Shown one piece after another: positions 55,604 to 64,000 of a stretch of 64,000 bases of DNA. The position numbers were made by a program, and so were the translations under genes. Within the stretch, counting starts at the first letter, position 1; each line of letters opens with the position of its first letter. The notes beneath the pieces were generated by a model, which made no database searches, was not told the DNA's origin, and saw only the letters and a program-made list of their open reading frames with translations. Source of the stretch: Shewanella violacea DSS12 (GTDB taxonomy: Bacteria; Pseudomonadota; Gammaproteobacteria; Enterobacterales; Shewanellaceae); contig NC_014012.1 in assembly GCF_000091325.1 (NCBI RefSeq), positions 3,989,685 to 4,053,684 of the forward strand. Reading direction: 5' to 3'.

Positions 55604-56702
55604 TTACAAACCAGATTTAAGACTGGCTTGGATAAACATGTCGAGACCGCCATCTAAGACGGTCTGGGTATTTCGACTCTCAACCCCGGTGCGCAGATCT
55701 TTAATACGTGCATCATCGAGCACGTAAGAGCGGATCTGGCTGCCCCAACCGATATCGGACTTGGCATCTTCCGCTGCCTGCTTCTCTTGATTTTGTTTAA
55801 GCATCTCGAGCTCAAACAACTTAGCCTTCAGCTGTTTCATGGCAGCGTCTCGGTTCTTATGTTGAGATCTGTCATTCTGACACTGCACCACAGTATTGGT
55901 GGGCACGTGAGTAATACGGATCGCAGATTCGGTCTTGTTAATGTGTTGACCACCGGCGCCTGAGGCGCGATAAGTATCGATTCGCAGATCCGATGGATTG
56001 ATATCGATCTCGATGGAGTCATCTATTTCAGGATAGACAAATACCGAACAGAATGAGGTATGACGCTTACCCGATGAATCGAAAGGTGATTTACGCACCA
56101 GACGATGAACACCAGTTTCGGTTCTCAAGGAGCCAAATGCATACTCACCGTTAAACTTGATGGTTGCGCCCTTAATGCCGGCAACATCGCCCGCAGTAAC
56201 TTCGATAAGTTCAGGCTTATAATCGTGAGCCTCGCCCCAGCGCAGATACATGCGCAGTACCATGTTGGCCCAATCCTGAGCCTCGGTTCCACCTGAGCCA
56301 GACTGAATATCCAAATAACTATTGGCAATATCATGAGGGCCGGAGAACATGCGGCGAAACTCAAGATCTTCTAGGCGTTTCTCTAAGTCATCGAGCTCGG
56401 CACTTGCATCGTTAAAGGTATCTTCATCACCCTCTTCGATAGCGAGATCAAGCAGGCCTTCGACATCTTCGAGGCCCGTATCCATATCATCTATGGTCTT
56501 AACGATTAATTCTAATGCTGCACGCTCTTTACCTAAGGCTTGGGCATTATCCGGGTCATTCCAAACATCGCTATTCTCAAGCTCTCGGCTAACTTCTTCT
56601 AGACGCTCTTTCTTAGCATCGTAGTCAAAGAAACCCCCGAAGGCTAAGAGTACGTTCTGCAAGATCTTTGATTTTAAATTTTACCGGATTTACTTCAAAC
56701 AT
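55604..56702 (-). CDS. prfB: Peptide chain release factor 2, with programmed +1 frameshift
   Basis: Terminates translation at UGA and UAA. The frame opens at ATG 56702 ([20 protein letters not shown], then LRGFL, 25 codons to CTT 56628-56630), meets an in-frame TGA (56625-56627) and continues in the +1 frame as [12 protein letters not shown] to 55604. The slip site CTT TGA C with a GGGGG anti-Shine-Dalgarno match just upstream is the classic autoregulatory signal. The full product is 365 residues, as in E. coli. Motifs are [16 protein letters not shown] (catalytic GGQ) and [14 protein letters not shown] (UGA recognition). Confidence 0.96.
56624..56636 (-). promoter_or_regulatory. prfB programmed frameshift site
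   Basis: On the minus strand GGGGGTTTCTTTGAC: an internal Shine-Dalgarno-like G run, then CTT-TGA-C. High RF2 stops at TGA; low RF2 allows the +1 shift. Confidence 0.93.
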
Positions 56703-56991
56703 ATCTCTTCAACTCAAAATAGATTGGGCAGCAAGTGCAAGCCGATCATTTTAACTTAATCGGGTGAATACCACTAGTGGGACGAGGAGATGAATTGCGC
56801 TTATTTCAAGCTTTATTTGCTTAAAATTGTTAGTTAATGGCTTTAGCCACTGACTCTGTGAGCTGGTAACACACAGGAATAAAAAATCTGAATTAACGCC
56901 AAAATAAAAACATCTCCTAAACTCATGCTCTATCAGATATTTAATCTCTCAGCTTAATACAAAGCAGAAATCTCCTGTCTATACTTTCATC

Positions 56992-57975
56992 ATGACAGAT
57001 AAAACCCCAACATGTTGCTACCACGAAGATGAAGGTTATTCCTGTTCAGAACCTGCCCAAGCTTCAGGATTGTGCTATTGGCATGACACCAAAATCATCA
57101 AGGATAAACCGGAAGATATAGCCAATTTAGAACAATTTGCTCGTAGTGGAGGCATGCTCAGAGGGATTAGCCTAAAACGTGCCAAGCTCCATGGAATCGA
57201 TCTGGTTCGTCATCACCAGAAGACCGGCTTCGATATGACCAATGCTGAACTCTACCGTGCCGATCTGCAAGAGGCTCACCTATTCAACCTAAATCTGCAT
57301 AATGCCAGCCTGATGAAAGCCGATCTTAGGGAATCCAACTTACACTGCGCCAATTTAACCGGCACTAACCTGCTTGGCATCAAGTGGAATGGCGCCAAGA
57401 TAGAGAATGTCTCAATAGGCAAAAAAATAAAGCAAGAGAAGCTCGCACTAGAAGCCGAAAAAGTGGGTGAGAAGGAGATCGCCAGAGACTACTTCGAACA
57501 AGCCGAAGAGATCTACCGAGACCTGAGAAAAGCCGCCGAACGCGAAGGTTTATTTGCCATGTCAGGTGAGTATATTCGTAAAGAGCTCACCATGCGCCGT
57601 CATCAAATGCCCAAATACAGTTTCAAGCGCTTGGTGTCTAAGACAATCGATATCTTTTGTGGCTACGGAGAGGCACCGATGCGCGTTATCGGCTTCTCTA
57701 TGGGGCTGATCTTAGTCTGTGCCATGCTGTACCTTTTCACTGGCTTGAGTTACGACAGTAATGTGCACGTATTCGACATGGACAACGACTTCAGTACCAA
57801 CCTTTTTCTATTTTTTAACTGTATCTATTATTCGGTGGTGACCTTTACCACCTTAGGTTATGGCGACTTTACCCCTATTGGTTTTTCACGAGCCATAGCG
57901 GCAATAGAAGCCTTCACAGGCAGTTTCACCATAGCCCTGTTCGTGGTTGTTTTTGTGAAGAAGATGACGAGGTAA
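56992..57975 (+). CDS. Pentapeptide-repeat protein fused to a two-helix potassium channel
   Basis: 327 residues. A Cys/His-rich start (TCCYHEDEGYSCSE, GLCYWHD) may bind metal. Pentapeptide repeats follow (about 55-140; A(D/N)LxxA pattern such as NAELYRADLQEAHLFNLNL), then a charged helical segment (about 145-205). The C-terminal channel module has two helices (about 231-251 and 300-322) around a pore loop with the selectivity filter TTLGYGD (286-292), which is that of potassium channels. The cytoplasmic repeat domain would sit below the pore as a sensor. No RCK/TrkA domain. Stand-alone gene ending next to a repeat element. Confidence 0.88.
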   Translation: MTDKTPTCCYHEDEGYSCSEPAQASGLCYWHDTKIIKDKPEDIANLEQFARSGGMLRGISLKRAKLHGIDLVRHHQKTGFDMTNAELYRADLQEAHLFNLNLHNASLMKADLRESNLHCANLTGTNLLGIKWNGAKIENVSIGKKIKQEKLALEAEKVGEKEIARDYFEQAEEIYRDLRKAAEREGLFAMSGEYIRKELTMRRHQMPKYSFKRLVSKTIDIFCGYGEAPMRVIGFSMGLILVCAMLYLFTGLSYDSNVHVFDMDNDFSTNLFLFFNCIYYSVVTFTTLGYGDFTPIGFSRAIAAIEAFTGSFTIALFVVVFVKKMTR

Positions 57976-57976
57976 T

Positions 57977-58066
57977 CGAGACAACGAGGAAGCGAGGAAG
58001 CGAGAACAAGCTTTGCTCGCAGCTAAATTATTGGCGCTCTCAAAGTGAGCTTGCGAACATCCTCGA
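57977..58066. repeat. CGAG-N4 units and inverted-repeat body, second copy
   Basis: CGAG recurs at 57977, 57985, 57993 and 58001, then comes the body CGAGAACAAGCT...CTCAAAGTGAGCTTGCGAAC...CTCGAA. The body aligns to 8379-8452 with a 6-base deletion. The element fills the gap between the stops of two convergent genes. Confidence 0.85.
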
Positions 58067-58068
58067 AA

Positions 58069-59244
58069 TCACAAGATAGCAAGAGTATCAAGATCTGCGA
58101 TGGACATTCTTTTGCCTAATTTTGACTCCACCCACTGAACCACCTCTTTAGAAGTGGTTCGATAGGTAGTTAGCTTACCACCATAAAGCGTCATCAACCT
58201 GGGGTGGGTCACACTGGTTTTGAGTAATATCTCTCTTGGGCGATGAAATGAACTTCCATCGCGCTTAGGCAGCACTCTTACCCCACAAAAAGTGTCTATG
58301 ATTAAGCCTTCCAGCTGCTCAACACTCCCCAGGGCCGGAAAGTAATGTTTATATATCCCAAGCAGGTAATAGATCTCTTCTCGCGTCGACTCAGGTTTGC
58401 CATCTAGCTCCTGCAAGAGTGTTTCTGTGGTCCCGAGTAAGGTTTTTCCCTTCCAGGGCATCACAAACACCACCCTATTATCGAAGCAAGACTCCAGATA
58501 CAAGATCCCTTCGAGAGCTGGAATGTCCAATAGAAGATGAGATCCCTGTACCAGATCGACACTCTCTTTTGCCATGGGAGGGGCTAAGCTATCTATCACA
58601 TCATTGACCCAAGGACCGGCTGCATTGATAACACAAGACGCTCTTTGTATCACCAAATTATCCTGATGAAGATAACTCACGTCACAATAATCTGGGGTGT
58701 GGACTATCGCGTCACATTCAGCATGGGTGAGAACTTGTGCTCCCAGGTTTTGAGCGCTTCTCATCACAGCTTGGGTCAGTGCTTTATCATCGGTCTGCGC
58801 ATCCCAATACCTGAACACGGCTTTAAGTCCCTGCAGTTTTAATCCGGCAATGTTTGACCACTCCACCGCCGGCAGACTAGTGAAACGCCCTAGAGGATCC
58901 AACTCGCTCAGTACTGAATATGCTGTTAATCCGGCACGTATCGCCCATTGGTTGCGCTGACTCGTGTCATAGACAGGGATATAGAAAGGCACGGCTTTCA
59001 CTAGATGGGGGGCCAAACGAAGCAAGGCTCGGCGTTCAGATAAGGAGTTTCTGACCAGAGATATCTGTCCGGTTTCTAAGTAACGCAGGCCGCCATGAAT
59101 TAACTTACTGGAATTAGCCGAGGTTTGTCCGCCGATGGCGCCCTTCTCGAGTAATAAGACGCTGTAACCTGCGGCAGATGCGCATTGAGCAATGCCAGCC
59201 CCATTGATCCCACCTCCAATTATCACTAGATCGATTGTATCCAT
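58069..59244 (-). CDS. Short FAD-dependent glycerol-3-phosphate dehydrogenase-like oxidoreductase
   Basis: 391 residues with the GlpD/DAO fold: FAD motif LVIIGGGINGAGIAQCAS at the N-terminus, the GlpD signature GQTSANSSKLIHGGLRYLE, VNAAGPWVNDV and LMTLYGGKLTTYR. Classical GlpD is about 500 residues and has a further C-terminal helical domain after GGKLTTYR; here only about 25 residues follow. The stop falls 3 bases from the repeat element, so the gene may have been shortened there, or it may be a naturally short paralogue. The likely substrate is glycerol-3-phosphate or a related alcohol phosphate. Confidence 0.8.
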   Translation of the reverse strand: MDTIDLVIIGGGINGAGIAQCASAAGYSVLLLEKGAIGGQTSANSSKLIHGGLRYLETGQISLVRNSLSERRALLRLAPHLVKAVPFYIPVYDTSQRNQWAIRAGLTAYSVLSELDPLGRFTSLPAVEWSNIAGLKLQGLKAVFRYWDAQTDDKALTQAVMRSAQNLGAQVLTHAECDAIVHTPDYCDVSYLHQDNLVIQRASCVINAAGPWVNDVIDSLAPPMAKESVDLVQGSHLLLDIPALEGILYLESCFDNRVVFVMPWKGKTLLGTTETLLQELDGKPESTREEIYYLLGIYKHYFPALGSVEQLEGLIIDTFCGVRVLPKRDGSSFHRPREILLKTSVTHPRLMTLYGGKLTTYRTTSKEVVQWVESKLGKRMSIADLDTLAIL

Positions 59245-59331
59245 GGCCTACTCTCATTACTCGAATAAAACCAAGATAACACAATTATTTAACTAAGGTT
59301 TAGGCCTGAATTATCTAGAGGTGAGAGTCGT

Positions 59332-59781
59332 TTACTTGGCTGAATCGAGTAATTGATAGGCTTGATCACATAGACGTTTTAACTCACTAAATACTTGTGG
59401 ATCGCCGCCTAACTTGCATCGCATCAAGTCGGGGATTTTTGCCGCCTGTACTTCTAATGTCTTACCAGCTTGAGTGATTTCCAGCACTCTGATCCTCTCA
59501 TCTTTCTCACTGCGACCTCGAGTCACTAAGCCCTTCACCTCTAAACGCTTAAGTAAGGGGGTCAATGTACCTGAGTCCAGATGCAGTTTGTCCCCTAAGG
59601 TTTTCACGCTAATGCCTTGATGTTGCCACAATACCAACATGGCTAAATACTGAGGATAGGTAAGGTCCAGTTCATTCAATAGCGGGCGATACGCTCTCAC
59701 CATAGCATTGGTGGCACTATACAAAGAGAAACAAACTTGATTATCCAGCGAGAGAGGATTGGTATCTTTTACGTTAGGCAT
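59332..59781 (-). CDS. ohrR: MarR-family organic-peroxide regulator, OhrR type
   Basis: Winged-helix repressor, 149 residues. The N-terminal LDNQVCFSLYSATNAMVRAYRPL carries the reactive cysteine (Cys17) that OhrR uses to sense organic hydroperoxides, with conserved Tyr residues nearby (LTYPQYLAML). The recognition helix region is LHLDSGTLTPLLKRLEVKGL. The usual partner ohr is not in the window. A perfect palindrome in front of the gene is its probable operator. The downstream oxidoreductase gene is co-directional, 87 bases away, and could be part of its regulon. Confidence 0.85.
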   Translation of the reverse strand: MPNVKDTNPLSLDNQVCFSLYSATNAMVRAYRPLLNELDLTYPQYLAMLVLWQHQGISVKTLGDKLHLDSGTLTPLLKRLEVKGLVTRGRSEKDERIRVLEITQAGKTLEVQAAKIPDLMRCKLGGDPQVFSELKRLCDQAYQLLDSAK

Positions 59782-59800
59782 GTTAGCAAAACCACAGTGT

Positions 59801-59818
59801 TATATTGTGCACAATATA
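59801..59818. promoter_or_regulatory. Probable OhrR operator
   Basis: TATATTGTGCACAATATA, a perfect 18-bp palindrome 20 bases upstream of the regulator's start, well placed for autorepression. The rest of the 393-base gap to the next gene shows an AT-rich promoter-like region only. Confidence 0.7.
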
Positions 59819-60174
59819 CTTACATATAGAAAATAAATCGACTTTTATTCATAAAAAGAGGCCTAACTCGGCTAAAGCACATGATTAAGACGGTAAATTA
59901 TAATTTTTTTTAATACTGAGTACGCTTGCTGCTACATGCCAATAACATGTTTTTAAACCCATTAGCGAGAAGTGGCAAGGGTTTCGGCCCACAGCTATAA
60001 TTATGGCACTTTAGACCTGTGTTCAAAAAACACGCTATTTTGAAAAACATCAAGAATCAATGGATTGATTTTTCTCTTACATTGACATAAATTTGCACCT
60101 AAAATTATCCATCTAGACCATAAATATTATTGTCACCAGAAGGTCAACTGGACATTGCTTCAAAGGAGTTATAA

Positions 60175-60588
60175 ATGAAAGCAATCATATCTATCATCTG
60201 TTTACTGTTTGCTGGAAGTGCAATAGCACAGTGTGAACAAAATATACATATCACTGACATCCCTTATGCTAAAAACAGCTCTTACTTTCCCAGCCAATAT
60301 ACTAAGCAGTTGGATAAATTAATTGAAAATGCATCAGATAACCCAGGCTATTTAGTCCTCGAGTTTCAGATATTAAAGCATCCAAAAAGCGATGATGCTC
60401 GCAAGTACAATATGTGGCTGGCAAAACGCCGCATAGATAGAATAAAAGAATACCTAACCCATGCACATTACCCGGCACCTATCATAAGTCGTATCTTAAC
60501 GGCCAGTAACAAGGATATAAGATATGTCAGCATAAGTTGGTGTGATGCTATTCAGTCAAGTGCGGCTATAACGAATAAGAACATCTAA
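60175..60588 (+). CDS. Small exported protein with OmpA-like features
   Basis: 137 residues with a signal peptide ending AIA-QC. The mature domain contains KHPKSDDARKYNMWLAKRRI followed by DRIKEYLTHAHYP, reminiscent of the OmpA-type peptidoglycan-binding helix (NxxLSxxRAxxVxxYL) though the core NDELD-type motif is weak. Two cysteines (one at the mature N-terminus, one in SISWCDA) could form a disulphide. GGAG is well placed ahead of ATG. Could be periplasmic and wall-associated; moderately sure it is a real gene, less sure of the family. Confidence 0.65.
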   Translation: MKAIISIICLLFAGSAIAQCEQNIHITDIPYAKNSSYFPSQYTKQLDKLIENASDNPGYLVLEFQILKHPKSDDARKYNMWLAKRRIDRIKEYLTHAHYPAPIISRILTASNKDIRYVSISWCDAIQSSAAITNKNI

Positions 60589-60783
60589 CTTAGAGATAGC
60601 AATCTAGGACCTATACGCTCAGGACACTATGGCTTAGTGATTAATGCTTAGTGCTTTTGGGGCTAAGGCTTAAATACGGATATATATCGACCAAATAAAG
60701 ATAAAATAATGTTCAACATTCGGCTAAGTAAGCCGATACTTCTTTATTGATCATAAATCCTAAACCAAAGGCGAGGCATATCG

Positions 60784-60981
60784 ATGGCAATATCTTTAGG
60801 CACGACAAATCTCGAGCCACAGTTAAGCAGTGGGGGCATGATAGTTAAAGTAGCTCAGCTCGCTAAGAATCAGCAAAAAGCCGAAGGAGAGATTGCACTT
60901 CTACTGATTGAAGCTGCCAGCCCTGCCCCACAAGCTTCACCAATAGGAAATAGCGGCCACAAGATCAATATTGAGGTTTAA
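60784..60981 (+). CDS. Small protein resembling YjfB-type putative motility proteins
   Basis: 65 residues: an amphipathic helix (VKVAQLAKNQQKAEGEIALL) and an end GNSGHKINIEV that resembles the GxxIDI/V close of the YjfB-like family. AAAGGCGAGG precedes the ATG. No motility gene is nearby, so the family call is tentative. A 29-bp tandem duplication follows at 61021-61078. Confidence 0.5.
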   Translation: MAISLGTTNLEPQLSSGGMIVKVAQLAKNQQKAEGEIALLLIEAASPAPQASPIGNSGHKINIEV

Positions 60982-61020
60982 TATCGATCTAACCTAGGCA
61001 CTTCAACTTTGAGACTGGAA

Positions 61021-61078
61021 CCTTGATAACTAAGTGCCTTCATATCAGCCCTTGATAACTAAGTGCCCTCATATCAGC
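61021..61078. repeat. 29-bp tandem duplication
   Basis: Two adjacent copies of ccttgataactaagtgcc...atatcagc, one mismatch. Confidence 0.9.
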
Positions 61079-61209
61079 AAGACCTCAGCCCACTGAACAT
61101 AGCTAGCCTTAGCTATTTGGGTATTGATGGCCTTAATGCATATTATCCATTGCTGAATAGAGTTCAATACCAGGCAGGTATTGTACGAACTATCACTAAC
61201 AAGTTAGGC

Positions 61210-62337
61210 TTAGCTTGTAATAAACCTATCCCTACCGGTTGATTTTGCTTGATAGAGTAATTTGTCGGCACATCCCATTAAATCCTCTGGTCTCATCCCT
61301 TGCTGCCACAAACATACCCCTTGAGATACAGTAACTAAATCGCTCACCGCAGAATCAGGATGAATGAGTCTTGCCTCGGACAAGGCCAACTTTAATTTCC
61401 CAGCAATTAATTGACTCCCATTTAGGTCTGTATCCGGTAGTAAAATAACAAACTCCTCACCACCATAACGGGCCGCAAGATCTCTGGGACGATTAGCTAT
61501 GCTCATCAGTACTTTCGCTAGCTCAATTAAACATTCGTCTCCCACTTGATGACCTAGACTGTCATTGAGTTTTTTAAAGTAATCCACATCAATTAAGATC
61601 ACACTTAGGGGATGCTTATTACGCTCGGCGGCTCTAATCTCTTGCGACAAAACCTCATCAAAATGACGACGATTACTGATGTTTGTTAGGCCATCGATTA
61701 ACGCCACTTGCCTAAAGTACTTCAACAGATGCTGCTTCTCTACATCACGCACTATGGCTCTCTCAAACCAAGTGAACAATACCTTTTGCCCCGTGATTAT
61801 GATGGCAAGAAAACAGACAAACTTAGTCAGAGGAAACAGATAATTATCTGGTATTTCATTCACTCGAAGAACTATGCTAAGTAACATAAAAGGCAACACC
61901 CCCATCAACATGACTCTTCTATCGGGAAAGAGGGCGATGGCGAAGGTAAGCACTAAGATATCCATGAGTGACTCGACCCCGCTAAGAGCCGCGTCTCCGA
62001 GAAACAGTTCATTATAACTATCAAAAATCATCAAGATCAGAAACAGCCAACTCGCTTCTAGTAGCACAAGGTAAACCAGCAATACCCGGTTAGAAATCTC
62101 ATCGGCCGAATACATTTTCATGATAACAGCCGCAAAAACAAAGGTGCATAACAGGGGGGACATGTACAAGATAGCAATATTTAAGGCGAGTACAGGAGAT
62201 TCCCCGATCATGATATTGAATAAGATGGCGGCCAAGATGAGTACTGAGACTAATCCCGCCCAGATAGCACCTTTGAACAAATATATATGGATCTCTTTCT
62301 CTAATTCCGTTTTGGATGAGGGCATAACTAAGTCCAT
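61210..62337 (-). CDS. Membrane diguanylate cyclase (GGDEF)
   Basis: Makes cyclic di-GMP from GTP. It has 375 residues: six or seven N-terminal hydrophobic helices (about 20-200), then a GGDEF domain (about 215-375) starting ALIDGLTNISNRRHFDEVL and with the active-site ARYGGEEFVILLPD (GGEEF). The inhibitory I-site RPRD lies five residues before it, so product inhibition is expected. The membrane part matches no named sensor I know. The start at 62337 is followed by a charged segment MDLVMPSSKTELEKEI. Single gene. Confidence 0.93.
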   Translation of the reverse strand: MDLVMPSSKTELEKEIHIYLFKGAIWAGLVSVLILAAILFNIMIGESPVLALNIAILYMSPLLCTFVFAAVIMKMYSADEISNRVLLVYLVLLEASWLFLILMIFDSYNELFLGDAALSGVESLMDILVLTFAIALFPDRRVMLMGVLPFMLLSIVLRVNEIPDNYLFPLTKFVCFLAIIITGQKVLFTWFERAIVRDVEKQHLLKYFRQVALIDGLTNISNRRHFDEVLSQEIRAAERNKHPLSVILIDVDYFKKLNDSLGHQVGDECLIELAKVLMSIANRPRDLAARYGGEEFVILLPDTDLNGSQLIAGKLKLALSEARLIHPDSAVSDLVTVSQGVCLWQQGMRPEDLMGCADKLLYQAKSTGRDRFITS

Positions 62338-62418
62338 ATAGAAACCTCGTCTTGTGTTAAGTTAGGCTCAGATATGAGCTTATAGCCTTTACATAATAAG
62401 ATTATAAGCGGTAAAAAA

Positions 62419-62447
62419 ACAACAGCCAGTATTTAACACTGGCTGTT
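62419..62447 (-). terminator. Terminator of ahpF
   Basis: AACAGCCAGT / ACTGGCTGTT stem; on the minus strand followed by GTTTTTTT. Confidence 0.9.
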
Positions 62448-62476
62448 TTCATTAAGACTAGATGTAAATTAGGCTG

Positions 62477-64000
62477 TTAAGCGGCGTTAGCTTGCTCGGG
62501 TACGCTATGTCGAATTAAGTAATCGAAGGCCCCTAATGAGGCTGTCGCGCCACTGCCCATGGCGATGATTATCTGTTTATAAGGAGTGTTGGTCACATCC
62601 CCCGCAGCAAATATGCCAGGAACCGATGTTTGACCACGCTCATCGACAATGATCTCGCCTCTAGGCGTTAGATCTACCACACCTTTAAGCCATTCAGTGT
62701 TAGGCACCAAGCCAATCTGCACGAAGATACCGGCTAGCTCAACACTATGTTGCTCACCCGTGGCTCTATCTGTGTAGTTAAGCCCATTGACTCTTGACCC
62801 ATCACCCAGTACTTGGGTGGTCATGGCTTGAGTGATTATGGTGATATTATTCATAGAGGCAGCCTTGCGCTGCAGCACATCATCGGCTCTAAGTTGAATA
62901 TCAAATTCCAGTACGGTCACATGCTCAACGATATTGGCCAAGTCGATTGCCGCTTCGATACCTGAGTTACCACCGCCGATCACAGCGACACGCTTGCCTT
63001 TGAACAAGGGGCCATCACAATGTGGACAATAAGCTACACCCTTACCTCGATACTCTTGCTCGCCGGGAACATTCATCTCACGCCAGCGCGCACCGGTAGC
63101 CAGTAGTAAGGTCTGACTTTTTAATGTCGCACCATTTTCAAGCAGTAATTCATGATAAGGATTGGGTCCTTGGCTTGGAGTCAACTTAACACCGAGTTGA
63201 TTGTCCATCACGTCGACATCGTACTCACGTACATGGGACTCAAGATTAGCCACCAGCTTAGGTCCCTCAGTCGCCTTGACTGATATAAAATTCTCGATTG
63301 CTACGGTTTCAGCCACTTGGCCACCAAACTTATCGGCAACTACACCTGTATTTAGGCCTTTTCTCGCCGAGTAGATAGCAGCAGAAGCACCAGCGGGACC
63401 GCCGCCAACCACTAACATGTCGAACACATCTTTTTGAGCCAATTGCTCGGCCTGACGACCCGCAGCTCCCGTGTCTAACTTATTTAAAACCTCAGCTAAA
63501 CTGATGCGTCCCTGGGAAAATAATTTGCCATTAAGATATACCGAAGGCACAGCTAGAATATCTCGATCGAAAACTTCGGTCTGAAATAGAGCACCGTCTA
63601 TCATCACATTGGTAATTTTAGGATTAACTGCAGCCATCATATTCAAAGCCTGAACCACATCGGGGCAATTTTGGCAGCTTAGAGAAACATAGGTCTCAAA
63701 ATGATATTCGCCGGGTAACGCCTTTATCTGAGCGATGACACTATCATCTAACTTGAGTGGGTGACCGCCAGTATGTAACAAGGCCAATATTAACGAGGTA
63801 AATTCATGGCCCATGGGCAAACCAGCGAACGTTATACTTGTATCAGTTTCGGCACTTGTCACCTTCATCGATGGCATACGTTCACCTTGAACTTCTGACA
63901 CTGAGATTAATTCAGACAAACTATCGATATCTTGGGCCAGTGACTTAAGTTCCAGTGCCTTAGGGCTATCATCTGCAGACACGACAAGTTCAACTGGACG
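62477..64000 (-). CDS. ahpF: Alkyl hydroperoxide reductase subunit F, 5' end beyond the window
   Basis: NADH-dependent flavoprotein that reduces AhpC. The frame runs open to the right edge: before GTG 63982 it still reads RPVELVV, which matches the E. coli segment KPVELIATLDDS, so the true start is outside and about 18 residues are missing. Seen: an N-terminal thioredoxin-like domain with [11 protein letters not shown] (redox CxxC), FAD motif [20 protein letters not shown], the thioredoxin-reductase-type CPHCDGPL (CxxC), NAD motif [17 protein letters not shown] and the closing [16 protein letters not shown]. ahpC would be expected just outside the window. Confidence 0.95.
   Translation of the reverse strand, partial: RPVELVVSADDSPKALELKSLAQDIDSLSELISVSEVQGERMPSMKVTSAETDTSITFAGLPMGHEFTSLILALLHTGGHPLKLDDSVIAQIKALPGEYHFETYVSLSCQNCPDVVQALNMMAAVNPKITNVMIDGALFQTEVFDRDILAVPSVYLNGKLFSQGRISLAEVLNKLDTGAAGRQAEQLAQKDVFDMLVVGGGPAGASAAIYSARKGLNTGVVADKFGGQVAETVAIENFISVKATEGPKLVANLESHVREYDVDVMDNQLGVKLTPSQGPNPYHELLLENGATLKSQTLLLATGARWREMNVPGEQEYRGKGVAYCPHCDGPLFKGKRVAVIGGGNSGIEAAIDLANIVEHVTVLEFDIQLRADDVLQRKAASMNNITIITQAMTTQVLGDGSRVNGLNYTDRATGEQHSVELAGIFVQIGLVPNTEWLKGVVDLTPRGEIIVDERGQTSVPGIFAAGDVTNTPYKQIIIAMGSGATASLGAFDYLIRHSVPEQANAA

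Noticed and set aside
55515-55620. Possible further 3'-end duplication at prfB (TGTAACA[C/T]TTACGA twice)
   Set aside because: Only 14 bases with one mismatch, which could be chance; not counted among the five clear cases.

Overview
The window reads as chromosomal DNA of a marine gammaproteobacterium, most likely a Shewanella. The basis is gene order and content: gcvT-gcvH-gcvP beside ubiI/ubiH/ygfB, zapA-6S RNA-fau, a haem-uptake block of the layout I know from Shewanella (receptor, hutX and hutZ on one strand; tonB, exbB, exbD and hmuTUV on the other), and lineage-typical small families such as DUF3144 and DUF2956. No tRNA, rRNA, CRISPR array, complete insertion sequence or intact prophage was seen. 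gcvP (left edge) and ahpF (right edge) are cut by the window.

Layout. 1-8190 (minus): glycine cleavage genes behind a long structured leader, then the ubiquinone hydroxylases ubiI and ubiH and ygfB. 8191-9943: an octanucleotide repeat element, zapA, 6S RNA with a duplicated 3' end, then fau. 10.8-12.0 kb: two small lipoprotein genes that share leader and terminator. 12-18.3 kb: secreted M9 collagenase, ung, an orphan pilin, a DUF3144 gene and a LysE exporter, with REP-like repeats between them. 18.5-21.9 kb: a TonB receptor whose 3' untranslated region is an array of nearly ten 78-bp repeats copied from the end of the gene itself. 22.3-27.4 kb: sigma54 activator, CcoG-like ferredoxin and fadD. 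27.6-33 kb: alpha/beta hydrolase, then an accessory stretch of long non-coding repeats, small unknown genes, low GC and repeat-bounded segments. 33-45.4 kb: ABC exporter and a complete haem uptake and use locus with Fur boxes, ending in the radical-SAM gene hutW. 45.4-56.7 kb: DUF2956 gene, nagB, rluE-like gene, siderophore receptor, ammonium-transporter/histidine-kinase fusion, SGNH hydrolase, lysS and prfB (programmed frameshift). 57-64 kb: pentapeptide-repeat potassium channel, short GlpD-like oxidoreductase, OhrR-type regulator, small exported or unknown proteins, a diguanylate cyclase and ahpF.

How the genes work together. The best-supported functional unit is haem use: outer-membrane receptor powered by its own TonB-ExbB-ExbD, periplasmic HmuT, inner-membrane HmuUV, cytoplasmic HutX and HutZ, and HutW for anaerobic ring opening, under two visible Fur boxes. 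A separate siderophore receptor with a probable Fur site extends the iron theme. AhpF and the OhrR-type regulator point to peroxide defence.

The most unusual thing is structural. In several places the 3' end of a gene is copied immediately downstream of the intact gene: the TonB receptor (many copies), 6S RNA with its terminator, the sigma54 activator, an rluE-like gene and lysS. In two of these the extra copy still keeps the reading frame and stop codon. This recurring 3'-end duplication, plus three distinct interspersed repeat families, is what I would look at first.
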